Positions 31,853 to 43,269 of a DNA stretch of 64,000 nucleotides are shown one piece after another. The position numbers were made by a program, and so were the translations under genes. Every line of letters starts with the position of its first letter. The stretch's first letter is position 1. A model generated the notes under the pieces. It was not told where the DNA came from. It did not search any database and worked only from the letters and a program-made list of their open reading frames with translations. Source of the DNA: Schizosaccharomyces osmophilus (taxonomy: Eukaryota; Ascomycota; Schizosaccharomycetes; Schizosaccharomycetales; Schizosaccharomycetaceae); NCBI RefSeq assembly GCF_027921745.1, contig NC_079240.1, positions 2,039,001 to 2,103,000 of the forward strand. The letters run 5' to 3'.

Positions 31853-34652
31853 TCAAAATGTGTCAGGAAAGGGTTCATCTAGTAGCCGGACAGTATATGA
31901 AGGACCGCAAAGCTGACATTCCTTTAAAATGTCATTCTCAGAAACACTAGTAAGTCGATGTTTAAACATGCATTGTCTATGAAAAGCATGTTGACAAGGG
32001 AACAAAACAAAAGGCTCAGAGAATAACAGATGATGACAGTGCCAGCAGGGCTCACTATGGTCAAGAACAATATATCTGTTTTTTAAATCGTCGGAATTCG
32101 TACGTACAGCTTCAGCAACCTCCGTTGCTTGGTCAATTTCAAGCCCTAATTGCCCGATTTGTTCTCGACAACTTTCCAGTTCGTCACAAATATTATCTCT
32201 CAAATCGTCAAGAGAGATCTGTTCTGGTAAAAGTCGAATAAGTTCTGTAAGTGGAAGAACATTCGATTGCTCTAAAAATTTAATTGATTCTTTTATATTT
32301 TCCGTTGATGAAAACATCGCTTTCGTAATGGTTCGCCAAAGACTTTTCTTCAACGCCAAATCATCCTCGGGCATATTTGCAACGGAAGCAGCTAGTTCAT
32401 AATCCTTTTCTTCCAGAGCCAATTCAACACCCTGACTGTACAATTTCAATAATACTAAAATCTTCACAGCACTCCTACGGCAATTGAATTGCAAACAAAG
32501 TCGAATTCCAAGATCCATGTCATATAAAGGATGATCGCCTTGTTGTTCAATATAATTCATTAGATAAGACTCATTTGAGCTAGAATGACATGCGTAAATA
32601 CAAAATAGAGTATTATGTATAGAAGGTTCTGCGCACCCTAATACCCCAGTTACAAATTTCAGGTAGCGAATTGCCGCATTTTCTTCAACAGAAACTCGGG
32701 CACGTTGGTTATAGCTCAGCAAAGACGGTATTAAAGCATGAACATCCATATCTGTCTGACGCTCCCATATACTTACAGTTTCCATTGGACGATGGGTTAA
32801 TAAAGCAGTTGCATGCTGTATAAGGGTCTCCTGATCCACACCCTCATTTAACGTTTTTAGTGCTTTATCGTAGTTTTCTCGCTGTACCCAGTAATGCATA
32901 ATATAGGATTGATCTTTCATCACTGTTGCGATCTGCAGCAACTGTTCTTCTTTTCCATAATTATTTGCAAGATTATATGCGAGTTCCTTATTGATGTCAT
33001 CTTTATATTGTGCTAAAAGTCTTGAAAACTCAAATAAAACCCGTTGACGTTTTTCAATTATGGCATCTGGAAATAACTCAAGTCTCTCTTCTTCATCTAA
33101 ATCGTTTAGTCTTCCCAACAATGATTCCAGAAGCCAATTTACTAAAATCTCTCGTTGGAACTTCATAGAAGCTTTATAAGACTTTACCTTTTTCCACAGA
33201 TACTGTCTCAGAACATCTTTCTGCCCAATTTCTATGAAGCTCAAAGCAACCTCTTCCACCGATTTAAGAGTTTCAGCAAAAAAGGTAGCAGCCTTTTCGT
33301 AATCGCCTATTTTCATTAGATAATCAGCATAGCCATCCAAAACAGTGTTTCGCACTTTTGGAGTATTAGCACATGCCAAAGCCTTTATGTACTCTTCTTT
33401 CTGTAAGAATACCAGAGAGACATCACCCAATTCATTATTGACCACCAGTTCATGAAGACTCTCCGTTGTGTATAGCCAATATGTGTTTTTTTCATGATCA
33501 CAAGAGAGCCCTAATATTTCTTCATGAGGGGAAAGGGTAACTTTCTGTTGGTAAACTTCCTTTTGGCTAATTCTGTTGATAAAATATAGAGTATCCAAAT
33601 CGAAAACTGCTATATGAAAGGGAGTGAGCAGCAAGTTCATTTCTACAGTTGACACCGAGAGACGCGGTGACTCAATAAATTGATATTCTTGAATCAAGCT
33701 AGATGTTTCATTTATAAGATCATGATAGACAATCCTCTTATTCGTTTTTATTGCAATCGTGTAGGGTTCAGCAGAAATCTGGGGATAGGGAGAATGTGAC
33801 ACGCATTGAACACATTCATCATCGGATATATGATATAGTTCTGCAAGTTAGTATTAAAAAAACAATTAGTTACATTCATACCATTAATCTCTCCCTGAAG
33901 GAAAGGAGAAAAATAGTGCTGATCCGAATTAAATTTATTTCCCTTTGAAAACTTTAAGAGTCGTTGATTAGTAGCAACCACAAGGTAGTCCTTTTCAGCG
34001 TCTTCTTGGCTTGACAACAACATATCCAAGGGAGCTTCTGACTCTGGAAAAGAATAGACAGTATTTATAGACTTTTCAAGTCGTTTCACATTAGTTGCAT
34101 CTAACGTCAAAACAAGCTCGAGTATAGCTCCAGACCTAGAAGCAAGTAGTAGTTCCAAATTATTATTTTCACTAAATTTCCACATCACCGATTCAATCGT
34201 GTGACCTTTCAGCTTTGTCAAAACTCGACCTTGCCGAGAAGGAGTAAACAGGCAATTATCACCGGCTGTTGTTGAGACAAATATATAACGTCCTGAAGGA
34301 TCTAAGAAAATTCTATATGTGAGTCCGAGTGCTAAAGCTTTCTTCGGAAGTTCAATGTCTAAGAATGGTTAGAACCTGCGATGAGAAGCATGAGAAAAGA
34401 ACACATACCCACAATCTCTTCCGGTTTTTCTAGATCAACAATCATCAGTTTATCGCTTGTGAGTGCCATGACCAAGATGTTATTCTCGACAGCTAAACAA
34501 CGTATTGAAACAGGAAATTGCAGCTGGACTTTCTCAATAGAAAATAAGCTTCTTCGTTCATTATTCAGTTCGTTTTTTCTATAATAAAAATCTTTTTGTA
34601 GCTCTGTATTCTCAGAAGATGCAGGATCGACCCAGTCTTCTGCTATACTCAT
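31853..34652 (-). CDS. pep3: Vps18/Pep3, HOPS and CORVET core subunit
   Basis: Three exons on minus: 34652-34409, 34358-33882, 33840-31853; 902 residues. The N-terminal half is a beta-propeller (Pep3/Vps18 domain, with GRYIFVSTTAGDNCLFTP). The second half is an alpha solenoid with clathrin-like repeats (YADYLMKIGDYEKAATFFAE). The C-terminal RING-H2 reads CWHCHHLLF then CQHAFHRQCMFKH, closing with CQLCG. Known role: Vps18 is a core subunit of the class C Vps tethering complexes that drive fusion at endosomes and the vacuole; the RING mediates contact with Vps33/Vps11 partners. Exon 2-3 joining gives LYHISDDECVQCVSHSPYP in phase. Length matches what I recall for S. pombe (about 900). Confidence 0.93.
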
Positions 34653-35007
34653 CTTTCATAAATTGCAAGTATGTAAATAATCGAGGGAAATCTCAACCCA
34701 ATAAATACTGTAAGATAGTACAATTATCAAAGAAATAAATAAATGAAGCGTATTTTTTGATAATCACTTATGCCCTTTCTACTAGTCCAACTATGATGAC
34801 AAATAGAGAAGTGAGATGTTGGTAAGTACTATTTAGTAATGTTCAAAGTGAATGGGACTAAGTTGATTGGTTTTAAGCTATTACATTCAATTATTATACA
34901 TATTTTGTAAAGATAACAAATATATAGGTTGTATAAACAAAATAGAAGGTGTTATTAAAATCCCACAAAAATAAATAGATACGTTAGAATACAAAACAGT
35001 AAAGACA
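34653..35007. other. intergenic pep3 / brl1
   Basis: AT-rich spacer between same-strand genes. Nothing recognisable. Confidence 0.5.
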
Positions 35008-37125
35008 TTAAAGATGAATTGTCACAATGTCTGCTGAGTTGAAAGCAGTTTCACATATGGGACAAGTGCGATCTTTTTGCCTTAGCCTGGATTCTAAACA
35101 CGTCGAACAAAATGCATGGCCACATGAGGGTATAAGCCTATTTTTCCAGTTCGAATACTCACAAATTTGGCATTTTAGCATTCCTTTATAAACCTGTGCT
35201 TCCGCAGTTTCAAAAGCCTTTTCTATAAGGGCTGACTCCTTCTGATTATATTCATCCTTTAAACGAAATTGAGCTTCCTTGATTTGTAGAGAATGGTGCT
35301 TTTCATGTGCAGCATGAGTATCTTCTCTGATATGATCGATAGATTCTCGCAAGCTTTTCAAAGATTGTTCAAGATCAGAATTTCTAGTCTGTAGGCGTTT
35401 ATCTTCTTCAAGAACTCCCGCAGTATGCCTTCCAAAAATTTCTTTAATTTGTTTGTATACATCTTCCATTTCCTTGAGAGATGAGTGATATCTGGCCAAC
35501 ATATTTTCACGTTCAGAAAGTTTACTAATGTAATCCTGACCTTTGCTGCTCACTGACTTTAAGGTTTTACTTTCTGTAATCAATAAATCACGGGACTTCA
35601 TCGCAGAAAAGTACTTTTGTGCGGCTCTGGATTTGTCGTAATGGGCTTTCTTAATGGCTTCTTCACTATTTTGAAGCAAATCTAAGTTACTTTTCAGTTT
35701 CGAGTATGCTTTGTTAAAAGCCAAATGCATCCCAGGAAGCTCCGCTTCTAAACAAGCGTTATTCCTAGATATCTTTTCCACTTCGTCATCTTTCTGGTCG
35801 CCTTCATCCGTTTGCAAGTCAAAACTGTTTACCCACTCCAAATAGGCGAGTTTAGTCTTGTGAGCTTCCAAAATCGACTTTTTTGAATCACTGAGAAGTG
35901 ACAGAGCTTGTAAAATCTCTTGAAAATATACATCGTTGGTGTTTAGCATTTGTTGTTGCACGACGAGTCCATCACGTTCCGTTCTCATTGAAGTCAAGGA
36001 TTTTTCAAGTTCCTCGATTCGTGCTTGTTTCCCCTTTATTTCGTGCATTTTTTGTTCTGCATCCTCTATCTGTGTTTTTGTTCGTTGGGATATAAAGGTT
36101 TGTAATTCACTAAAGATAGATGCAAGTTGGTTGCTTACAGTCTTCACATTTTTTTCGTTTTCAAGCAGTTTTTCTTGTAAACCTTGATACTCAGGCGTTT
36201 TCTCTAAAGCTCTATCAGCCGCACTGAGTAAGTCCATATACAAATGTGCCGCCTCTTTTTGTTTTTCTAAAAGTTGATTTAGTCTTTGATCGACATTTCT
36301 CTTCATCATGCTGGATTGTGAATCAAAATTATTTTTTAGCTTGACGACGTTATCATCATCCAACGAAACATCCGTTTTAAGAGGCTCGGAACCATCCTTT
36401 GAGTCCGCCAAGTGAAGCGTCTGCTCTTTCTTTTGTTCAATGCTCTGTTCCAACTCCTGCGTAATTTTTTGTTGTTGCAATTGTTTCCATTCAAGCTCTG
36501 CAGAATGCTGTCTATCGGAAGTTAATGTAAGCTCCTTTTTCAAAAGTGCGAGTTTCAGTCGCTGGAAGTAAGATTCAAAAGTCATCAAAAAATGGCTCTC
36601 CTTCTCTTGAATCCATTCGTTCCATTCTGAAACATTTCCTTCCTCCAAATTTAATAGAATGCCATTAGAAATAACAGTCTTCAAAATCTTGTCGTAATCT
36701 GAGAAGTAAGTCAGCAGATCCTCAGAGACCAAGTCATTTTTTTCAAGAAATAAAGCTTTCTCCAAAGACAATTCTTTCGGTATATCGTTTGTTTTTTCTT
36801 TGTCAACCAACGGAAACGCTACTTTTTGCAAATGACTCATAAGTTCTTGATGATGACTGCGGGCTTCTAATACATAATGATTAAATTTTTCCAACAAATG
36901 ATTCCATATATGTTGAGCCTTTTCGTCTTCCAGAAGGAGAATGTCATATTCGTGAGTCCGTCTCCATATTGCTTCTTTTTGGAATAACTACCAAATGGTT
37001 AGTTCTATAGCATTGCAAAATGTAATTCATACCTCTAAATCGCAGTCTTCTTCAAAATTGAGTAGTCTCGTATGCTCGTTATGCACCAAACGTCGTTTTC
37101 TTGGTGGTTCATTCACTATTTCCAT
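35008..37125 (-). CDS. brl1: Bre1-type ubiquitin E3 ligase Brl1 (HULC complex)
   Basis: Two exons on minus, 37125-37033 and 36987-35008, 690 residues. The start MEIVNEPPRKRRLV carries a short basic nuclear signal. Most of the chain is coiled coil with heptad Leu/Glu/Lys patterns (about residues 100-620). The C-terminal RING finger is CQICEYSNWKNRLIPSCGHA followed by FCSTCLESRLRQKDRTCPIC, the Bre1/RNF20 form. Known role: with Brl2, Rhp6 and Shf1 it forms HULC, which monoubiquitinates histone H2B (K119) at transcribed genes. Brl1 rather than Brl2 is chosen because bdp1 and pep3 flank it, as I recall for SPCC1919.15. An alternative start at 36897 inside exon 2 would lose the conserved N terminus. 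Confidence 0.92.
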
Positions 37126-37359
37126 AATCGACGCTTTCCTGTGTAAAATCAAATATCTTTTTTTTTTTCAGTTCTATATGATATTCAAAAATTTAGTACT
37201 TTTCGAATGAATTTGTCTGACAGTTCATCGGTAGTTACTGAAATTTGGTGGTTGACACTTAGACTACGAAATTATGGAGTGAGTGTTGTTTACACTTGAA
37301 AACTGCCACAACTCAATTGAGTACAATTTAGAGTTAGTTGGAGGTTTTCTGTCCATGAT

Positions 37360-39069
37360 ATGAGTGCTAAATTACTCTCATCTCCTATAAGTAAGTTTAT
37401 TCAATCCAATATTCCGCTGACAAAAAATTCAAGAAAATCCGTATTCGAAATTCGCCCCAAAGTTTACCGCTCGTAGAGAACGCTCTGTGGAGAAGTCATT
37501 TGAACATGGGACTGTAGAAAAACCACAGGAAGAAACTTTGAAGGATTTGGATGAGGTGAATGAGGAGCCAGTCGAGAATCCTCAGGAAGGGCGTGATTCA
37601 TTCAACATTTTAGTTGAGGCTGCTCAAGAAGCACAAAAGATGGGAGACGACAATGATGTAGATTCATCCTTGCAAATTAATCAGACTTCTTTAAGATCGA
37701 AACCTACAGCCGAACCGTCTTCTCCCCGGTCTAACGAAGATGAATCCCATCTTGCTCCTTTTGAAAGCTATGAACTCTCTGGGCAAGTTAAAAATGAGAC
37801 ACCTGTAGATGAGAATATTCCTCTTTCGCAATTAAGTTCTGTTCCCGTAAACCTTGAGGATGAAAGTGCATCTCAGTCGAAGCGAATGACAAATGGTAAG
37901 TCTTTTTGTTGTCGAGTTGCGATTGACAAATGAATTAGCCTCGGTCCGAAGAAGGAAGCGTAAGCTTATCGTCGATAATGTTGGAACTGAGAAGGAGAGT
38001 ATTAACGTAAACGAGACGAAAATGTCGGCATTGTGTGATGATCCCGGTATTGGCAGAAAAAGTCAACGCTTCGTTGAAATCGAAAAAATCCTGTTGGAAG
38101 AAAAGTTAGCCAAAAGGAAACAACGTACCGGATCCGTTACTCTTGCCAAGGAGGAGTCTCCACAGCGAGATTTGCAGTCCGTGAACGATACTTCACAAAT
38201 GAGCATACAGGAACCTGAAGAAGAAGAAGAAGTTGTTGGGACTGTGGAAACTGAGCCGGAAGAAAAGGATGTAGAAGTACCAGAAGAGTCTAATGTGGCT
38301 TCCAAATCTGTATTGGACCAACTCGCTGATAAGATGGATTCGGATGGACAGTTTAATCGCTCAAACGCTTCTGCTCCCAGAACACGAGTTGTGGATGGCC
38401 ATATTGTCTTGGATGAAGCTTCTTTGGAAGTAGATCGTCATGAGCGAGATTACGTACCTGAAGAAGATCGTGAATTCGTCGAAGAAAATGCACTGTCTCG
38501 TAGGGTAACGAGTGCAACTTGGGGAAATCGTCAAAAATCAGAGAAATGGAAGGCTGATGAGACAGAGAAGTTCTACAAGGTATTCATTTTATCTTTTTTT
38601 TCTCTTAAATCTTGAGACTAACAAATAGACGCTTTCTCAATGGGGTACAGATTTTGCTCTTATTTCTAATATGTTTCCAACTCGCAACCGTCGGCAAATT
38701 AAGCTCAAATTTAAGCAGGAAGAAAAACGTAATCCTGCTCGAATTAATGAAGCGCTAAGGACTAAAAAGCCAGTCGGTGAGTTTACAAGTTACTATTTTT
38801 TTATGGATTTTACTAACATGAAAATAGATATGGAAGAGTACAGCAAAGAGTCCGGTAAAGTTTTTCGTCCTGTCGAAGAGGTCGAAAAAGAACTGGCTCA
38901 TATACGAAGCGCTTTTGAAGAAGAAAGAAAGCGTGCTGTGGAAACTGCTGAACAAAGACAAGTTATAGCAAACTATGAAATTGAGCAGGAGAGAAATGCT
39001 CCTCCACCGAAACAAGAAAGAGAGGTTGTTTTTGAAGAAGGAATTGAGGTAGTGGGTCAAGTGGTTTAG
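37360..39069 (+). CDS. bdp1: TFIIIB subunit Bdp1
   Basis: Five exons: 37360-37390, 37434-37895, 37939-38579, 38629-38776, 38828-39069; 507 residues, the length I recall for S. pombe Bdp1. An N-terminal [17 protein letters not shown] block is followed by a long acidic disordered part. A region [19 protein letters not shown] leads into the SANT-like domain (about residues 371-425: [19 protein letters not shown] then [18 protein letters not shown]). Known role: Bdp1 joins TBP and Brf1 to form TFIIIB for RNA polymerase III initiation. The last intron is 51 nt, in frame and free of stops, with a perfect TACTAAC branch. Reading through it would add 17 aromatic-rich residues. It is divergent from brl1 across 234 nt. 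Confidence 0.93.
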
Positions 39070-39508
39070 AGATTTAATTTTTGGTTTATTTTCTTAATTA
39101 TTGTTTTATTGTTTTGGTAGTATAATATGGGTTATCGTTTGATTTGTTTATTAAATCATGGAATTTGTGTACTTGGTTTACTTTGTTTCATTTTTTTGTT
39201 TTGTTGTTTCTTGCTTACAGAGGGATGACTATCCGATTGCTTTAGACAAGTGTTTTCTTTTTACGACGCTGATTTTGAAGGTCATGGTCTCAAATCCTTG
39301 TGAATTTAAGGTTTTGTGAATTGTTCTTTTGGATATATCCTCATAAGTATGAGTAATTATTTAATAAATATGGTATTTTATCCTTGGATGAATGTGAGTA
39401 GAATATGTATGCTTTTTATACTAACTAGAAATTTTTCTCATTTTTTCCTTTCTCTCAGAGGAATGTTAGGAAGTTAACCCAAACAATTTCTTTTTGTAAT
39501 TACGGATT
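39070..39508. other. intergenic bdp1 / Bmt5-like
   Basis: T-rich 3' flank and promoter, 439 nt. Nothing specific seen. Confidence 0.5.
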
Positions 39509-40469
39509 ATGGGAAAAAAAGAGAGATCTAAAAAGCAAAGGAAACCATCAGAAAAACAAGAAACCGAAAATGGTCCTTTTTCTGCTTTAAAAAAGAAGAA
39601 CCCTCTGCAAACTGACAAAATCAAAAAGACACATGCAAAGCCCAGGAATTTTCGATATGTTCCTCCGTTTGAGCGTAACCATCGGTTCTTATTAATCGGT
39701 GAAGGAAATTTCTCGTTTGCAGCTTCTTTGCAGAAGCATCATTTAGATGATGAGGCGGCTCTACTAGCTACCTGTTACGACAGCAAAGCAGACGTAGAAT
39801 TAAAGTATCCTGACTCTTCAGGATACATTGAGCAAGTTCTGCAAAGTGGAGGTGAAATTATATACGACGTGGATGCTACTAGGCTGAAGCAAAATCGAAA
39901 GCTCAGAAATCGACAATTCGATACAATTCTATGGAACTTCCCACACTCAGGAAAGGGTATAAAGGACCAAGATCGAAATATTCTAGATAATCAAAGTATG
40001 TTTTATTTATTAGCTAGCTTTTCAGACGGAACCAATGATAATGGAACGCCTGCTGCTACTTTTCAGGTTTAAAAGCATCTAAAGATCACAACTAACCGTT
40101 ACAGAAATGCTGTTGGAATTTTTCAAACAATCGAAAGAATTCCTTTCGGAAAACGGAGTCATTGTCATTACTCTTGCTGAAACGAAACCCTACAATATGT
40201 GGAATTTAAAGGGATTAGCCAAAGAAGCAGGTTTCATTAGCTTGATGACTGAACCATTTGACTCTTCTTGTTATCCTGAATACTCTCATCGACGTACAAT
40301 TGGATGGAAAGAGGGAATTAGCGAAAAATCAAATTGGAAAGGCGAACTGAGAGATTCCCGACATTACTGTTTCGTTGCTGCAGGAAGCAAGGTTGTTCCT
40401 TATAATCAAAAAAAACATTTTAATCCAAAGCAAGATTCAATAGATAGTTCTGATGATTCTCTAGATTAA
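39509..40469 (+). CDS. 25S rRNA uridine-N3 methyltransferase (Bmt5-like)
   Basis: Exons 39509-39995 and 40105-40469, 283 residues. The N terminus is Lys-rich ([18 protein letters not shown]), fitting a nucleolar protein. The DUF2431 methyltransferase core shows the SAM-binding loop [18 protein letters not shown] (about residues 61-78), [19 protein letters not shown], and the [14 protein letters not shown] motif. After the 109-nt intron the fold ends with [17 protein letters not shown] and an [16 protein letters not shown] block. Yeast Bmt5 methylates U2634 of 25S rRNA; this protein has the same motifs. It matches, I believe, SPCC1919.13c. Confidence 0.88.
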
Positions 40470-40647
40470 AAATCCACAAGTATTCACATAATATACTTAC
40501 TACGATTTCTTACATATCACTCTACTCATGATCTCCACGCTCTACCTAGAAAAAACCAGCCATTCGCATAAAGTATTTTGAGTTTATTACATCGAACTAA
40601 TTATTAAGTTTGAACAAGTAAAGACAGAAAGAACTGTTGATGCGTTC

Positions 40648-43173
40648 ATGGCTATTTCCAAAAAAGCGTTAGTTGAGCAAATATGCGCGAAGACGTTCAA
40701 GTCTAGTCTTACATGCTCAATTTTTGGTTTTGCGTTCCTATTTATTATTTATTTGCTTGATTGGTCTCGAATCACTAGATTTCCTCCACAAAAGTCGTTG
40801 CAGGGATTAAATGTCGAGCGTGCTTGGGACGACCTGAAATTCATTTCGCTACTCCCTCATCCTTACAATTCAAAGCGAAACGAGGTTGTCCGTGACTATT
40901 TGCTAGATGAGTTGAGACCACTTGGAGAAAATAATCAGTCCCATGTAACTGTTATTAATGACCTCTACACGAACATAACGTTTGAGTTAGATGACAAGTC
41001 CGGTCTGATTTACTTCGAAGGAAATAATATCTTGGTACATTTTCAGGGAAAAGAACGACAAGCACTTCCTATACTTCTATCTGCTCATTTTGATTCAGTA
41101 TCGACCGGTAAAGGTACCACCGATAATGGCATGGGGGTTGCTACTACGTTGGAGCTTTGCAGATACTATGCTAAGTATCAGCCAGAGCGAGACTTAATAG
41201 TAAACTTTAACAATGCGGAAGAAGATTATTTATACGGAGCTCGGACCTTTGCTGCTCATGAGCTTTCTAAAAACGTAACAGGTTTTATCAACCTTGAAGG
41301 AGCAGGATCTGGTGGGAAAGCAATGCTATTTCGATCTTCAAATCACTACGTAACAAAATCATACTTTCGGAAGAATAAGTATCCTCTGGCCTCAATCTTA
41401 GGGTCAGACTTTTTCAAGCGAAAGATAATTCGCAGTGAAACAGATTATATCATATATGAAAACATGCATAACGGGACCGCTGGTCTTGACATTGCTTTTT
41501 ATGAAAACCGAGACATCTATCATACTGCTAAAGATGATCTACCGCATGTTATGCCCAAGTCTTTGAGGCACATGATGTATACAGCATTTCGTTCTGTAAA
41601 TAATTTGCTTGACGAGCGCAAGAAAGATTTGACGAACTTCTCAAAGCCTACTTTCTTCTTGTTATTTGGAAAGTACTGGCAGCTTAAATATCCTTTATAC
41701 CAAATGACAAACATCGTTTTAGTTATTGCTTGTCCGATTATTTTACTTTCAATTTTGCTTCGGTTTCCTTCATTATATGCTCAAATAAAAAAGACAAGAT
41801 ACACGGCGTGTTTTCTCTTATCTTGTGTTTTTGTTTTTATCTTTGATGCTGGGACAGTACTTTTTTTGACTTGGTATAATCCGTATCTTATAAATGCTCA
41901 TAGTGGACTCGTTTCTGCCTTATTTTATTTAACTAATTTAATTGCCCTGGCTTTCTCGTTCCGCACAGCAGCTACACATAGCAAGCTTTCATCGGAAGAC
42001 TTAAGCTGTATTGAAATTGTTCTCATTTGGTACGTTCAAATGCTATGGTATGCAGTATTTCTTATATCTGTTGTCCTGTCTATTTATTATGAATTGAGTT
42101 CCACATACTGGGTTACGCTTTCCTATTTAAGCACCGTTTGCTGCTGTATATTAACTCTAATTCGAATTCGTTATTTTGTTGATAACGTTGAGGATATGAA
42201 TTTCACTCATGAAGAACGATCCCTTCTGGGTGCTCCTTCTTCGAATCAATCTCAGTATGGTTCTGTTCCTCAACCACCTCTGTTTCACAGGCAATCAAAT
42301 TTATCTACCAAAAAAGCACACGCGAAGCTTAAAGATAACATTTGGTCTGTTCTATATTTCGTTTTCATTGTACCTCTTCCCCTATTTTTGTGTTATGACA
42401 TCTTAACAGAAGTGGTTTTACCAGCCGGAAGCCAAACCTTGACTGACGCTCCCTTTTCTAACAAACTTTATAAGTTGACGATAATCATCGCTTTTTTTTC
42501 GATGGTGAATAGTGGGCCATTTATTTTCCGTGCATTATCTAAGAAGTCTACCGCAGTTTTGACAATGCTTTGGATAACGCTTGTTGTACAAGCATTGTTC
42601 CTTGACCCTTTTGACGAAACTCATCCATTAAAGTTGGCGACTTTCCAAACGTACAATTTGGATAATGGGAACCATACGTTTTACGTAAAAAACATTGCTC
42701 CTTTTACTGATAAGATCTTGCAGTTAAACCCTTACTATACAGCGGATGGCGGCCAATGCAATGATACCTATTGTTCCTTTAAATCTGTTGAACCTTCCTT
42801 TGAAGTCAATAATCCTATCGTATACGACATAAATCAAGGAAAACATCAAGTGGATCTCACAATCCGTGCCGAAAGTAAGTGGTGCTCGGTTAATTTTAAT
42901 GACTCTGTGTTTGTTGAAGACGTAAATGAAAATCGAATTGGTAAGGTATATACGTCTATCCGTATGGGTCAAAGAGAATTCCTAAAGCCGTATACTCTTA
43001 ATCTAACCATTACGGAGCCAACAGCTACCGTGATAACATGCTTATATGATGACATTACTGATGGTACAATTCCTGCTTACGAAAATTTCCTCCAGCACTT
43101 GCCTGCTTGGTCAGTAGGTACGAAAGCAAGCACTGGTTTGTTGAAAGTATCTACGTCTTTTACGATGTTATAA
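40648..43173 (+). CDS. vacuolar membrane M28 metallopeptidase (Pff1/FXNA-like)
   Basis: Single exon, 841 residues. An N-terminal membrane anchor (about residues 20-36) precedes a lumenal M28 peptidase domain. Zinc-ligand motifs are visible: LLSAHFDSVSTGKGTTDNG (His and Asp), NNAEEDYLYGARTFAAHE (Glu-Glu) and FINLEGAGSGG, with a later YHTAKDDLPH His. The second half has about eight membrane spans (residues about 350-660) and a lumenal C-terminal domain with N-glycosylation sequons. This layout is that of fungal Pff1 (YBR074W) and vertebrate ERMP1/Fxna; in yeast it is a vacuolar membrane protease. Downstream it converges on mug137 with a 96-nt gap. Confidence 0.88.
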   Translation: MAISKKALVEQICAKTFKSSLTCSIFGFAFLFIIYLLDWSRITRFPPQKSLQGLNVERAWDDLKFISLLPHPYNSKRNEVVRDYLLDELRPLGENNQSHVTVINDLYTNITFELDDKSGLIYFEGNNILVHFQGKERQALPILLSAHFDSVSTGKGTTDNGMGVATTLELCRYYAKYQPERDLIVNFNNAEEDYLYGARTFAAHELSKNVTGFINLEGAGSGGKAMLFRSSNHYVTKSYFRKNKYPLASILGSDFFKRKIIRSETDYIIYENMHNGTAGLDIAFYENRDIYHTAKDDLPHVMPKSLRHMMYTAFRSVNNLLDERKKDLTNFSKPTFFLLFGKYWQLKYPLYQMTNIVLVIACPIILLSILLRFPSLYAQIKKTRYTACFLLSCVFVFIFDAGTVLFLTWYNPYLINAHSGLVSALFYLTNLIALAFSFRTAATHSKLSSEDLSCIEIVLIWYVQMLWYAVFLISVVLSIYYELSSTYWVTLSYLSTVCCCILTLIRIRYFVDNVEDMNFTHEERSLLGAPSSNQSQYGSVPQPPLFHRQSNLSTKKAHAKLKDNIWSVLYFVFIVPLPLFLCYDILTEVVLPAGSQTLTDAPFSNKLYKLTIIIAFFSMVNSGPFIFRALSKKSTAVLTMLWITLVVQALFLDPFDETHPLKLATFQTYNLDNGNHTFYVKNIAPFTDKILQLNPYYTADGGQCNDTYCSFKSVEPSFEVNNPIVYDINQGKHQVDLTIRAESKWCSVNFNDSVFVEDVNENRIGKVYTSIRMGQREFLKPYTLNLTITEPTATVITCLYDDITDGTIPAYENFLQHLPAWSVGTKASTGLLKVSTSFTML

Positions 43174-43269
43174 GAAAAGGTAGGACACGATTTAGTAATG
43201 AAATGAATTTCAAGCGATCCTTTCTTCAGAAAATGACGATCGGCAGCGTAAAGGAAAAGAAGTACTGCT

